Below, one piece after another: positions 8,516-18,084 of a stretch of DNA of 23,517 nt (positions within the stretch are counted from its first letter, which is position 1; every line of letters begins with the position of its first letter). Origin of the DNA: an uncultured Collinsella sp. (GTDB lineage Bacteria > Actinomycetota > Coriobacteriia > Coriobacteriales > Coriobacteriaceae); NCBI GenBank assembly GCA_900552875.1, contig USCS01000005.1, positions 1 to 23,517 on the forward strand, written 5' to 3'. The notes under the pieces are model-generated. The model saw nothing but the letters and a program-made list of their open reading frames with translations. It made no database searches and had not been told where the DNA came from. Made by a program: the position numbers and the translations under genes.

Positions 8516-8556
8516 TCAAAAAGCATGCCCGGGATGGCTGAGCCATCCCGGGCATG
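8516..8556 (-). terminator. intrinsic terminator between atpC and murA
   Basis: On the minus strand a perfect 15-bp stem (CATGCCCGGGATGGC with its complement, loop TCA) is followed by CTTTTTG. It lies 37 bases after the atpC stop and should end the atp transcript. Only about 14 bases separate it from the murA start, so it also sits in the murA leader and may act as an attenuator. Confidence 0.92.
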
Positions 8557-8592
8557 ATGTGTTCGCAAATGGTCGAACGCTAAATCGTTTGA

Positions 8593-8985
8593 CTATTGGG
8601 CAAGCTTGAGCTTACACCATGCGATTTCATTATAGAGGTAGGCGCGGCGTGCATCATCCTCCGACAAATTACCCAGCTTCTCTTCAAAACCTTGAATATC
8701 AGCTTTAAGCTTGTCGGTATCGACGGTCGCCAAATCGCAAGCGCGCTCGGCGAGAACGGTCACGACATCGTCCGCAACCTGGGCATAGCCGCCGGCCACG
8801 GCAAACGTGTGGTCGACAGTGCCCATGGCCTTATCGGAAACGCGAACGTAACCGCGGTCGATCGTGCAGATCTCGCTGGAGTGAGCAGGCAGGACGCCAA
8901 ACTCGCCATCCGTGGACGGAATCGACACAAACGCAGCGTCGCCCTCATAGGCGCAGCTCACGGGGCACACGATGCGGATACGCAT
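8593..8985 (-). CDS. atpC: ATP synthase F1 subunit epsilon
   Basis: Subunit epsilon is part of the central rotor stalk and limits ATP hydrolysis. The 130 residues fit the usual beta-sandwich N-domain (with GEFGVLPAHSSEI at about 27-39) followed by a two-helix C-terminal domain (about 90-130). It is the last gene of the atp operon, starting three bases after the atpD stop, and is followed by the strong terminator at 8516-8556. Confidence 0.95.
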   Translation of the reverse strand: MRIRIVCPVSCAYEGDAAFVSIPSTDGEFGVLPAHSSEICTIDRGYVRVSDKAMGTVDHTFAVAGGYAQVADDVVTVLAERACDLATVDTDKLKADIQGFEEKLGNLSEDDARRAYLYNEIAWCKLKLAQ

Positions 8986-8988
8986 AAC

Positions 8989-10442
<1,454 letters not shown>

Positions 10443-10443
<1 letters not shown>

Positions 10444-11351
10444 TACTGTTCCTCCAATGCTGAGGCTCCGCCGACGATCTCGTTAATCTCGGTCGTGATC
10501 GAAGCCTGGCGCACGCGACTATACGTGCGGGTAAGGGTCGAGATGATCGCGGTAGCGTTTTCCGTCGCGGAGTGCATGGCCTTGCGGCGTGCACCCTGCT
10601 CGGCAGCCGCCGAATCGATCAGGGCCTGGTAGATGACCGTCAGGATATAAGACGGCACAAGCTTGCCGAGAACATGCTCGGGAGAGGGCACGAACTCGAA
10701 CGTGGACGAGATGCGCTTAGGGGCGTCGGTCTCGTTCTTACGCGGACCGTGGGCCATAGCGATCATCTCGGGGTCGAGCGGCAACAGATGCTCGACGCGA
10801 AGCTCCTGATCCACGCGGTTCTTGGCGTGGTGGTAGACAAGCTCGACACGGTCAAGCTCACCGGCACGATACGCATCGCAGATATGAGAGGAGATCATGC
10901 GGGCCTGATTGAAATCGGGCTCGGAGGAGTTGCCCTCAAAGTGCATGACGACGTTTTCGCGGTCACGGAAATACGTGGCCGGTTTGCGCCCACACGCGAT
11001 GATCTCGCACTCGATGCCGTCGTTCGCCCAAGAAGCGGCGAGCTTTTCGGCCGTGCGCTCCACCGTCGTATTGAAACCGCCGGCAAGGCCGCGGTCCGAG
11101 GCAATAACGACAATCAGGCCATGCTTGACGCTCTCATGCTTCTGCAGCATGGGATCGGTGCCCGAACAGGAGGCGTCGCCGGCGACCGTCAACATGACGT
11201 CGGTCAGCGCCTCCTTATAGGGCTCGGCCTGCTTGGAGCGATCGAGAGCACGACGGATCTTGGCCGTAGAGACCATCTCCATCGTGCGCGTGATCTGCTT
11301 GGTCGTGGTAACCGAGGAGATTCGCTTCTTAATGTCGCGAAGGTTGGCCAT
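10443..11351 (-). CDS. atpG: ATP synthase F1 subunit gamma
   Basis: Subunit gamma is the rotating shaft between the c-ring and the alpha/beta hexamer. The 302 residues begin with the typical N-terminal helix (MANLRDIKKRISSVTTTKQI) and end with the conserved C-terminal helix (RTYSRVRQASITTEINEIVGGA). The middle Rossmann-like part contains VIASDRGLAGGFN. The gene starts five bases after the atpA stop and ends overlapping the atpD start. Confidence 0.97.
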
Positions 11352-11356
11352 GGGGC

Positions 11357-12955
11357 TTAGTTCTCCTCTGATCCAGAAACATCCGAATGGTGCTTGGCCA
11401 TGAACTGCTGCTTGAAGTCGCCGATGACGCGCAAGAGCTCAGCCTTGGTGTCATCATCGATCTTCTTGGCGCGAACCTTGTCGAGCAGCGAGCCAAAGCC
11501 ATTGTCCATGTACTCGATGAGCTCGGCACGGAAAGGCAGCACGTCGGCAATCTCCAGGTCATCCAGGAAGCCCTCGTTGCCAGCGAACAGCGTAACGATC
11601 TGCTCGCCAACCTCAAACGGCTTGTAGCGCGGCTGCTTAAGGAGCTCGGTCATGCGGGCACCATGGGTCAGCTGCTTCTGAGTAGCCTCGTCAAGGTCGG
11701 AGCCAAACTGCGTAAAGCCAGCGAGCTCCTGATAGGAAGCGAGGTCCAGACGGAGGTTGCCGGCGACCTGCTTCATGGCCTTGGTCTGCGCATCGCCACC
11801 GACGCGGGACACGGAAATGCCCACGTCGACTGCCGGGCGCTGGCCCTGGAAGAAGAGCTCGGACTGCAGGTAGATCTGACCATCGGTAATGGAAATGACG
11901 TTGGTCGGAATGTAGGCCGAGACGTCGCCGTCCTGGGTCTCGATGATCGGCAGAGCTGTCATGGAGCCGTAACCGTTCTTCTTGGACATCTTGACAGCAC
12001 GCTCGAGCAGACGAGAGTGCAGGTAGAAGATGTCACCAGGATAGGCCTCGCGTCCGGGCGGACGATGCAGCGTCAGCGACATCTGACGGTAGGCCACAGC
12101 CTGCTTGGACAGGTCATCGTAGATGACGAGCACGTGACCGCCGGGGTTGGTCTCGCTGGCGGGCTTGCCGTCCTCGCCGTTGTACATGAAGAACTCGCCG
12201 ATAGCGGCACCGGCCATAGGCGCGATGTACTGCATAGGGGCGGAATCGGCAGCGGTGGCCGAAACGATGATGGTGTAGTCGAGCGCACCGTGCTGAGCGA
12301 GGGTCTCGCGGATGTTGGCAACCGTGGAGGCCTTCTGGCCGATGGCGACATAGATGCAGACCATGCCCTTGCCGCGCTGGTTGAGGATAGCGTCGATGGC
12401 AATGGCGGTCTTACCGGTCTTACGGTCGCCGATGATGAGCTCTCGCTGACCGCGACCAATAGGCACCATGGAGTCGATGGCCAACAGGCCGGTCTGAACC
12501 GGCTCGCACACCGGGGTACGGTCGATGACGCCGGGGGCCTTGAACTCAATGGGACGACGGTGCGTGGCGACGATGTCGCCCAGGCCGTCGATGGGCTGGC
12601 CGAGCGGATTGACGACGCGGCCGAGCATGGCGCGGCTCACAGGGATATCCATAATGCGGCCAGTGGTGCGGCACTCGTCGCCTTCCTTGATGGAGTCGAC
12701 GGCACCAAACAGAACGGCGCCGACCTCGTCACGGTCAAGGTTCTGGGCAAGGCCGAAGACGGTCTCACCGGTATCGGAGCTCTTGAACTCCAGAAGCTCG
12801 CCTGCCATGGCGCTCTTGAGGCCGGAGACGCGCGCGATGCCGTCGCCTACCTCGTCGACCGTTGAAACCTCATGCGTATCGACCGTCGCGGAGAGGCTCG
12901 TGAGCTGCTCCTGCAGTTTCTTGGCGATATCCTGGGCATTGAGGGTTTCGGACAT
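11357..12955 (-). CDS. atpA: ATP synthase F1 subunit alpha
   Basis: This is the regulatory nucleotide-binding subunit of the alpha3beta3 ring. The 532 residues include the P-loop GDRKTGKT (176-183, where many species have GDRQTGKT) and the ALPIIETQDGDVSAYIPTNVISITDGQ block. The arginine-finger region SVSRVGGDAQTKAMK is also present. The C-terminus extends somewhat beyond the E. coli protein with a charged, probably flexible tail. Its ATG overlaps the atpH stop by one base (TAATG). Confidence 0.98.
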   Translation of the reverse strand: MSETLNAQDIAKKLQEQLTSLSATVDTHEVSTVDEVGDGIARVSGLKSAMAGELLEFKSSDTGETVFGLAQNLDRDEVGAVLFGAVDSIKEGDECRTTGRIMDIPVSRAMLGRVVNPLGQPIDGLGDIVATHRRPIEFKAPGVIDRTPVCEPVQTGLLAIDSMVPIGRGQRELIIGDRKTGKTAIAIDAILNQRGKGMVCIYVAIGQKASTVANIRETLAQHGALDYTIIVSATAADSAPMQYIAPMAGAAIGEFFMYNGEDGKPASETNPGGHVLVIYDDLSKQAVAYRQMSLTLHRPPGREAYPGDIFYLHSRLLERAVKMSKKNGYGSMTALPIIETQDGDVSAYIPTNVISITDGQIYLQSELFFQGQRPAVDVGISVSRVGGDAQTKAMKQVAGNLRLDLASYQELAGFTQFGSDLDEATQKQLTHGARMTELLKQPRYKPFEVGEQIVTLFAGNEGFLDDLEIADVLPFRAELIEYMDNGFGSLLDKVRAKKIDDDTKAELLRVIGDFKQQFMAKHHSDVSGSEEN

Positions 12956-13431
12956 TAGGCTTCACCTCCGTACGAATTAGCAGAGTTTGCGAGGGTCTCC
13001 TGCGCGATGCGCAGCTGCGTCTTGACGGTAATGTCACGACGCTCGCCGCGGGCCTCGAGCACCAGGCCGCCCACGATAGACGGGTCGACCTGCTCGATAA
13101 GGAATACTTTGCGGCCGAAGTCCTGCTCGCATTTCTTAGTGATGGTTTGACGCAGCTCGTCGTCGAGCGGGATCGCCGTGGTGACGGTCACGCCCACTAC
13201 ATCCTCGTCTTCCTCGGCAACATACTTAAAGGCAGCTGCCACCTTGGGAAGAAGGTCGAGCTGGTCGCGCTTGGACATGGTGTCGAGCACGGCGATGATC
13301 TCGGGGTTGGCAGAAGCCAAGCGCTCGATCATCTCGAGGTCCTCGAACACATGGTTCTCGGCCTTGGCGGCTTCCAGAAGGGAGCGCGCGTAGGTCTCGA
13401 GCACTTTGTCCTGATAGCGGCTAGTCGGCAT
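12955..13431 (-). CDS. atpH: ATP synthase F1 subunit delta
   Basis: Subunit delta ties the peripheral stalk to the top of F1. The protein has 158 residues, slightly short compared with about 177. It shows the all-helical N-domain (YARSLLEAAKAENHVFEDLEMI) and the C-terminal segment (VDPSIVGGLVLEARGERRDITVKTQL) typical of OSCP/delta proteins. The ATG overlaps the end of atpF by 11 bases, and its stop overlaps the atpA start. Confidence 0.95.
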   Translation of the reverse strand: MPTSRYQDKVLETYARSLLEAAKAENHVFEDLEMIERLASANPEIIAVLDTMSKRDQLDLLPKVAAAFKYVAEEDEDVVGVTVTTAIPLDDELRQTITKKCEQDFGRKVFLIEQVDPSIVGGLVLEARGERRDITVKTQLRIAQETLANSANSYGGEA

Positions 13432-14023
13432 TCAGGCTACCTGCTTCCTGGATGTAGCGCTCGATGAGCTTCTTCTGCTCGGCCTCCTTCTCGAGTGCCT
13501 CGCCCACGATCTTGGTGGCGACGGCAACGGACAGGTCGGCGATGGAGTTCGCGGCACCGGCGTAGATGGACTTGCGCTCGTCCTCGACGGTCGTATGGGC
13601 CTTGGCGATGATCTCCTCGGCCTCCTTGTGAGCAGCCTCGATGATACGGGCGCGCTCGGACTCGGCGTCCTTACGGGCCTCGAGAACGATGTCGGCAGCC
13701 TGACGACGGGCGTCGGTGACGATCGAGTCGGACTCAGCGCGCTTGGCGATAGCCTCCTGCTTGGTCTTCTCGGCCTCGTCGAGGCTCTCCTCGATCTTCT
13801 TGCCGCGCTCCTCCATGGTTTTCATGATGCCCGGCAGGGCGACCTTGGCCAGCACGATCCAGATAATCAGGAAGGCGATAAGCGCCGGGATGAACTCCGC
13901 CATCTTAGGGATGAGGATGTCCGCACCGGCGGCGCCGTCCTCGGCGAACGCGGAAACCGGCATGAGCAGCGCGGCCGCGGACGCGGAGAGTGCGATCGCG
14001 CTCTTCTGGGATGAAAGATTCAT
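13421..14023 (-). CDS. atpF: ATP synthase Fo subunit b, with a signal-peptide-like N-terminus
   Basis: Subunit b forms the peripheral stalk. The 200 residues contain the usual single membrane helix (about 44-66, FIPALIAFLIIWIVLAKVALPGI), then a long charged alpha-helical coiled coil (about 70-190) rich in Glu, Lys and Ala. Ahead of the helix are about 40 extra residues that look like a Sec signal peptide: a lysine at position 7, a hydrophobic Ala/Leu stretch, and an AFA-ED site at 25-29. E. coli subunit b lacks this segment. If cut, the mature N-terminus would be outside, which agrees with the normal topology of b. GGAG nine bases before the ATG supports the start. The gene follows atpE by 15 bp. 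Confidence 0.95.
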   Translation of the reverse strand: MNLSSQKSAIALSASAAALLMPVSAFAEDGAAGADILIPKMAEFIPALIAFLIIWIVLAKVALPGIMKTMEERGKKIEESLDEAEKTKQEAIAKRAESDSIVTDARRQAADIVLEARKDAESERARIIEAAHKEAEEIIAKAHTTVEDERKSIYAGAANSIADLSVAVATKIVGEALEKEAEQKKLIERYIQEAGSLNAD

Positions 14024-14038
14024 ACTTGACGCTCCGTG

Positions 14039-14233
14039 CTATTTAACGATCAGCGCGACAACGAAGCCGATCAGAGCCAGAGCCTCGCCGAAGGCGGAGC
14101 CCATGATGAAGACGGTGAACACGCGGCCCTGGACCTCAGGCTGACGGGCCATAGCACCCGTAGCACCCAGAGCAGACAGGCCGATAGCAAGACCAGCGCC
14201 GATAACACCGAGACCGTAACCGATAACTCCCAC
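14039..14233 (-). CDS. atpE: ATP synthase Fo subunit c
   Basis: Subunit c forms the ion-translocating ring. The 64 residues fold as two membrane helices joined by the conserved polar loop ARQPE (29-33), with the ion-binding glutamate E50 in GEALALIGF. The residues that accompany Na+ binding in Ilyobacter tartaricus (a Gln in helix 1 and a Ser after the Glu) are replaced here by Ile and Ala, so I read it as proton-coupled. The start is GTG (14231-14233) behind a near-perfect AAAGGAGG, as expected for the most abundantly made subunit. A 124-bp gap separates it from atpB; that gap holds only a weak GC hairpin (about 14289-14315). Confidence 0.97.
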   Translation of the reverse strand: MGVIGYGLGVIGAGLAIGLSALGATGAMARQPEVQGRVFTVFIMGSAFGEALALIGFVVALIVK

Positions 14234-14357
14234 GATTCCTCCTTTGTCGTGCGTGTCTTATTTCACGCAGGATAACCTTTTTATAACTGCCGGGCTCCAT
14301 GGGTACGGGCACCGGCGGTTTAACGAATTGCCTTACCTTTAAGGCGCGAACGGAAGA

Positions 14358-15161
14358 CTACTCCTCCTCCGCGACCTCCTCTGCCTCGGAGACATACACG
14401 GCGGTAAGGACCGTGAAGACGTAAGCCTGGATGGCGCCGACCACAAGCTCGATCGCATAGATCAGGATGAGGATGGCAAGCCAGGCCAGCGAAGGCAGGG
14501 CGCCGACGGCGTGGGCCGCGGAAACCTGCTGAAGCAGCGGCTGCATGAACATGCTCGCCATGATGGCGAACGAGCCCATGACCACGTGTCCTGCGAACAT
14601 GTTGCAGAACAGACGGACGGCGAGCGTGATGAGGCGCAGGAAGGTCGAGAAAAGCTCGACGACCCACACGAGCACGTTCATCGGGAAGCTCACGCCCTGC
14701 GGGGCGAGGCTCTTGATGTAGCCGATCACGCCGTGAGCCTTGCATCCGTAGTAGATGAAGTACACGAAGGCGAAGATGGCGAGCGCGGCGGTGGAGCCGA
14801 TTGCACCGGTGCCGGGCTTCATTCCCGGGATCAGGCCGATCATGTTATTGATCAGGATGAACAGGAAAAGCGAGCACAGGAACGGGAAGTGCTTCTTCCA
14901 GTTCTCACCCACGACGCCCTTGCCGATATCGTTCTCGACGTACTCGATGATGTACTCGAAACCGTTGACGAAGAAGCCCTTGGGAACCAGGGCCTGCTTC
15001 TTCTTGAACACGGCCAGGACGATCAGGAGCACGATCGTGGAGACGATCAGCCAAAACGAGTACTGCGTGATGCCGCAGCTCAGATCGCCCACGACAGGGG
15101 TGGAGCTGAACTCGCTGACCAGATGATTAATCTCATCAGGCAGCTTTTCAAAAATTTCCAC
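14358..15161 (-). CDS. atpB: ATP synthase Fo subunit a
   Basis: Subunit a provides the proton half-channels next to the c-ring. The 267 residues include several membrane helices and the essential arginine, R183, in LITLAVRLFCNMFAGH. The C-terminal helix block (AILILIYAIELVVGAIQAYVFTVLTAVYV) matches the family and is followed by a short acidic tail. The start is GTG (15159-15161) with AAAGG upstream, three bases after the stop of the preceding small membrane protein gene. Confidence 0.96.
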   Translation of the reverse strand: MEIFEKLPDEINHLVSEFSSTPVVGDLSCGITQYSFWLIVSTIVLLIVLAVFKKKQALVPKGFFVNGFEYIIEYVENDIGKGVVGENWKKHFPFLCSLFLFILINNMIGLIPGMKPGTGAIGSTAALAIFAFVYFIYYGCKAHGVIGYIKSLAPQGVSFPMNVLVWVVELFSTFLRLITLAVRLFCNMFAGHVVMGSFAIMASMFMQPLLQQVSAAHAVGALPSLAWLAILILIYAIELVVGAIQAYVFTVLTAVYVSEAEEVAEEE

Positions 15162-15164
15162 GAC

Positions 15165-15476
15165 TTACCTTTCGACCTCATGAGGATCTCGCAGCGCCTT
15201 GGCGACGCGAACCGTGCAGGCGGCCATAAAGGCCACGAAGCCGATCGCCTCGCCCAGGAGGAACATGCGAAATGCCTCTCCGAACAACACAAACACAACC
15301 AAGGTAAAGACGAGCAGGGCGATTGCCGAGACCGCCAGACTCACCATACCCTTGAGCATGTCCGCATTCTGTTTATCGTCAAGAACCGGCTTGAGCGTAA
15401 AGACAAAGGGAAGGAAGGCAATTGCGCCCGCGATGGCGCCTGCAACGATAGCGAGCAGATCGGCTATCTGAAACAT
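15165..15476 (-). CDS. atpI: AtpI-like small membrane protein at the head of the atp operon
   Basis: This 103-residue protein has about four predicted membrane helices (roughly 8-28, 42-62, 64-80 and 80-95) and a basic C-terminus. Sequence similarity to known AtpI is low to the eye. The position as first gene of the operon, directly before atpB, and the size and topology fit the AtpI group, which helps assemble the c-ring or supplies Mg2+. I chose the ATG at 15474-15476, which has GAGGA five bases upstream; a GTG four codons earlier is also possible. Confidence 0.7.
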   Translation of the reverse strand: MFQIADLLAIVAGAIAGAIAFLPFVFTLKPVLDDKQNADMLKGMVSLAVSAIALLVFTLVVFVLFGEAFRMFLLGEAIGFVAFMAACTVRVAKALRDPHEVER

Positions 15477-15538
15477 TGGCGTCCTCACTTTCCTTTTTTA
15501 ACGCCTCACAGAACAGTTCCCGCCAAACATTGGTGACT

Positions 15539-15566
15539 ATTGTACGAGCCAATCGCTAAAGTACAA
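15539..15566 (-). promoter_or_regulatory. likely promoter of the atp operon
   Basis: On the minus strand TTGTAC (15561-15566) and TACAAT (15539-15544) are separated by 16 bp. Transcription would begin near 15532, about 55 bases before the atpI ATG. The -10 box matches five of six consensus bases. It lies in the 282-bp gap between upp and atpI, the only sizeable gap before the operon. Confidence 0.6.
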
Positions 15567-15660
15567 CCGAAAAAGCATCGGTTAATACGCACCTGTTCGT
15601 TTTCTTAAGACCTTCTTTATGCCGCAGGTACGGTAATACGTTTTTCTCGAACCCTGCAGG

Positions 15661-15702
15661 GCAAAACGTCCGTTAACAGGAGTGCGCGTGGACGTCTTTT
15701 GC
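15661..15702 (-). terminator. possible terminator after upp
   Basis: On the minus strand the arms GCAAAAGACGTCC and GGACGTTTTGC pair over 11 bp with a two-base bulge, and the right arm contains four U. It lies about 57 bases after the upp stop. The U run is inside the stem, so efficiency is uncertain. Confidence 0.4.
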
Positions 15703-15758
15703 TCGCCCGCGCGCACCATTTCTTCGTATTTTCGACGTTAGCCGGTATGGCCCAGAGA

Positions 15759-16406
15759 TTACAGCGTGCCGTAGATGCGGTCGCCGGCGTCGCCCAGGCC
15801 GGGAACGATGTAGGCAGCCTCGTTGAGATGGTCGTCGATAGCGCAGGTATAGATATGCACATCTGGGTCCTTCTCGGTCAGCGACTTGAGGCCCTCGGGG
15901 GCCGCGACGATGCACAGCATGCGGATGTCCTTGACACCGCGCTCGCGCAGGTAGCTGATGGCCATCTCGGCCGAACCGCCCGTGGCGAGCATGGGGTCGA
16001 CGACCAGGCAGATGCGCTGGTCGATATCCTTGGGCATCTTGCAGTAATACTCATGCGGCTCATGGGTAACCTCGTCGCGTTCCATACCGATGTGGCCTAC
16101 GCGAGCGGAGGGCACCAGGTCGAGAATGCCGTCGACCATGCCAAGGCCCGCACGCAGGATGGGCACGATGGCGAGTTTCTTGCCGGCGAGCTGTTTGAAC
16201 GTGGCGGTAGTGATGGGGGTCTCGACTTCGACGTCTTCCATAGGCAGGTCGCGCATGGCCTCGTAGCCGTCAAAAAGCGCGAGTTCGCGCACGAGCTGGC
16301 GGAACTGGTTGGTGCCGGTGTTTTTGTCGCGCAGGATCGACAGCTTGTGCTGGACGAGCGGATGATCGACAAGCGTCACACGGGACGCATCGTAGGTGAC
16401 GGTCAT
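15759..16406 (-). CDS. upp: uracil phosphoribosyltransferase
   Basis: Upp joins uracil and PRPP to UMP in pyrimidine salvage, in the cytoplasm. From the ATG at 16404-16406 the protein has 215 residues, matching the usual 208-215, and begins MTVTYDASRVTLVDHPLVQHKL as expected; AAAGGGG lies about ten bases upstream. An upstream start at 16466 would add 20 unrelated residues. The PRPP loop VDPMLATGGSA (136-146), PILRAGLGM (82-90) and the uracil-binding C-terminal segment (GDAGDRIYGT) are present. It lies directly before the atp operon, as in B. subtilis. Two small hairpins sharing two bases (16430-16444 and 16443-16456) lie in its leader and cannot both form fully; this may affect expression. 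Confidence 0.96.
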   Translation of the reverse strand: MTVTYDASRVTLVDHPLVQHKLSILRDKNTGTNQFRQLVRELALFDGYEAMRDLPMEDVEVETPITTATFKQLAGKKLAIVPILRAGLGMVDGILDLVPSARVGHIGMERDEVTHEPHEYYCKMPKDIDQRICLVVDPMLATGGSAEMAISYLRERGVKDIRMLCIVAAPEGLKSLTEKDPDVHIYTCAIDDHLNEAAYIVPGLGDAGDRIYGTL

Positions 16407-16529
16407 GGGTTGATTGCCCCTTTCGTTGCGGCCGCAAAACGGCCTTGCTGACAAGGCGCGCAGCAATGTTGCCGCCGCACGCCATGCATAAGTTTAGCGG
16501 TTTGTTGTATCGAGCAGCCCATCGCAGCC

Positions 16530-18071
16530 CTACTGTGCGGTACTGAGCGAGCGCTTGACTGCATCACGCCAGCCCGCAAGGTTTTGCTCGCGACGCTCGG
16601 CGGACATATGGGGAAGGAAGGTCCTAACGATCTGGGCATTTTGCTCCAGCTCTTCAAGGTCTTCCCAATAGCCGACGGCAAGACCCGCCAAGTACGCGGC
16701 ACCGATTGCCGTGGTCTCCACCGTCTCGCATTGCAGCACGGGGATATCCAGCAGGTCGGCCTGGAATTGCATGATGAACTCGTTGCGTGAGGCGCCGCCA
16801 TCGACGGACAGGCGCTCAATCGAAAGTCCCACGTCCTGCTCCATGGCGCGCAGCACGTCATAACTCTGGTAGGCCATGGACTCGCAGGCCGCACGCACAA
16901 TGGTCGCGCGACTCGAGGCACCGGTCAGGCCGCACACGATACCGCGGGCATGCGGATCCCACCAGGGAGCGCCCAAACCCGCAAAGGCGGGAACGAAGTA
17001 GCAGCCCTCGTTGTCGTTGATTGAAACGGCGAGTTGCGCGGACTCGCTCACACTCGAGATGATGCCCATGTTGTTGCGCAGCCAGTTCATGGTTGAGCCG
17101 GCGGCAAAGATAGAACCCTCGAGCGCATAGCTGATCTTGCCGTCCGCGGCGATACCGATCGTGGAGACCAGACCGTTCTTGGATTCGACGACCTCGTCGC
17201 CGGTGTTCATGAGCATAAAGCAACCCGTGCCATAGGTGTTTTTGGTCTGGCCGGGATGGAAGCAGCAGTGGCCGAACAGCGACGCCTGCTGATCGCCCGC
17301 CACGCCCATGATGGGCGGCATGTTGGTCATGATGTCGCTCGCGACGCGGCCGTAGTCGCCCGAGCTCCAACGAACCTCGGGCATCATGGAACGTGGAACG
17401 TCAAAGAGCGCCAGCAGGTCGTCGTCCCAATCGAGCGTATGGATATTAAAGAGCGCCGTGCGGCTGGCATTGGTGTAGTCGGTGGCAAAGACCTGACTGC
17501 CGGTGAGGTTGTAGATGAGCCAGGTGTCGATGGTGCCGAACATGAGGTCGCCCGCCGCCGCGCTCTCACGCGCACCGTCGACGTTGTCGAGGATCCACTG
17601 CACCTTGGAAGCCGAGAAATACGGATCGAGCGTGAGTCCCGTGCGGGAGCGCACCAGCTCTTCTGCGCCTCGCTCGACCAGCTCGTCGATCAGAGGTGCG
17701 GTGCGACGGCATTGCCACACGATGGCGTTATAGATGGGTTGGCCGCTTATGCGGTCCCACACCACCGTGGTCTCGCGCTGGTTGGAGATACCGATGGCGG
17801 CGATGCGGTCAGAATGGATGCCGCTCTTAAACTGGACCTCCATCATCACGCCGATCTGGCTGGCAAGCACCTCCATGGGGTCTTGCTCTATCCAACCGGG
17901 ACGCGGGAAGCTGGTTTTGACGCTACGACGTGCCTGCGCGACGATGCAGCCGTACTCGTCGACGATGGTCGCAAGTACCGAGGTGGTGCCGCAGTCGAGC
18001 GCCATGATGTAGGAACCGCCAAAGTTAAACGAGGCATCTTCCATGCCCAGGCTGCCCAGATTCAACGACAT
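16530..18071 (-). CDS. glpK: glycerol kinase
   Basis: GlpK phosphorylates glycerol with ATP to glycerol 3-phosphate, feeding glycolysis and lipid synthesis. The 513 residues show the FGGY-kinase order: the phosphate-1 loop YIMALDCGTTS (21-31, Cys where most GlpK have Gln), GWIEQDPMEVL, ISNQRETTVVWDRISGQPIYNAIVWQCRRT, YTNASRT, and the C-terminal ATP motif SVDGGASRNEFIMQFQADLL. These are glycerol-kinase signatures rather than those of other sugar kinases. The ATG at 18069-18071 has AAAGGTG six bases upstream but gives about 20 residues before the usual start; an internal Met10 is an alternative. It follows the tsaC-like gene by 13 bp, so the two are likely co-transcribed. No glycerol facilitator or regulator gene is nearby. 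Confidence 0.93.
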   Translation of the reverse strand: MSLNLGSLGMEDASFNFGGSYIMALDCGTTSVLATIVDEYGCIVAQARRSVKTSFPRPGWIEQDPMEVLASQIGVMMEVQFKSGIHSDRIAAIGISNQRETTVVWDRISGQPIYNAIVWQCRRTAPLIDELVERGAEELVRSRTGLTLDPYFSASKVQWILDNVDGARESAAAGDLMFGTIDTWLIYNLTGSQVFATDYTNASRTALFNIHTLDWDDDLLALFDVPRSMMPEVRWSSGDYGRVASDIMTNMPPIMGVAGDQQASLFGHCCFHPGQTKNTYGTGCFMLMNTGDEVVESKNGLVSTIGIAADGKISYALEGSIFAAGSTMNWLRNNMGIISSVSESAQLAVSINDNEGCYFVPAFAGLGAPWWDPHARGIVCGLTGASSRATIVRAACESMAYQSYDVLRAMEQDVGLSIERLSVDGGASRNEFIMQFQADLLDIPVLQCETVETTAIGAAYLAGLAVGYWEDLEELEQNAQIVRTFLPHMSAERREQNLAGWRDAVKRSLSTAQ

Positions 18072-18084
18072 CGCTTACACCTTT

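Noticed and set aside
7251..8609. 452-codon plus-strand open frame opposite murA
   Set aside because: Antisense to an unambiguous murA; His/Asp/Gly-rich shadow composition.
11387..12865. 492-codon plus-strand open frame opposite atpA
   Set aside because: Antisense to an unambiguous atpA, with Leu/Gly/Asp-rich shadow composition and no recognisable motif.
14039..14233. Sodium-coupled ATP synthase
   Set aside because: The c subunit lacks the helix-1 Gln and the Ser after the ion-binding Glu that mark Na+ rings, so a proton type is more likely.
14234..14357. Terminator or attenuator between atpE and atpB
   Set aside because: Only a GCCGG/CCGGC hairpin with a long loop and no U run on the minus strand; at most a stabilising stem.
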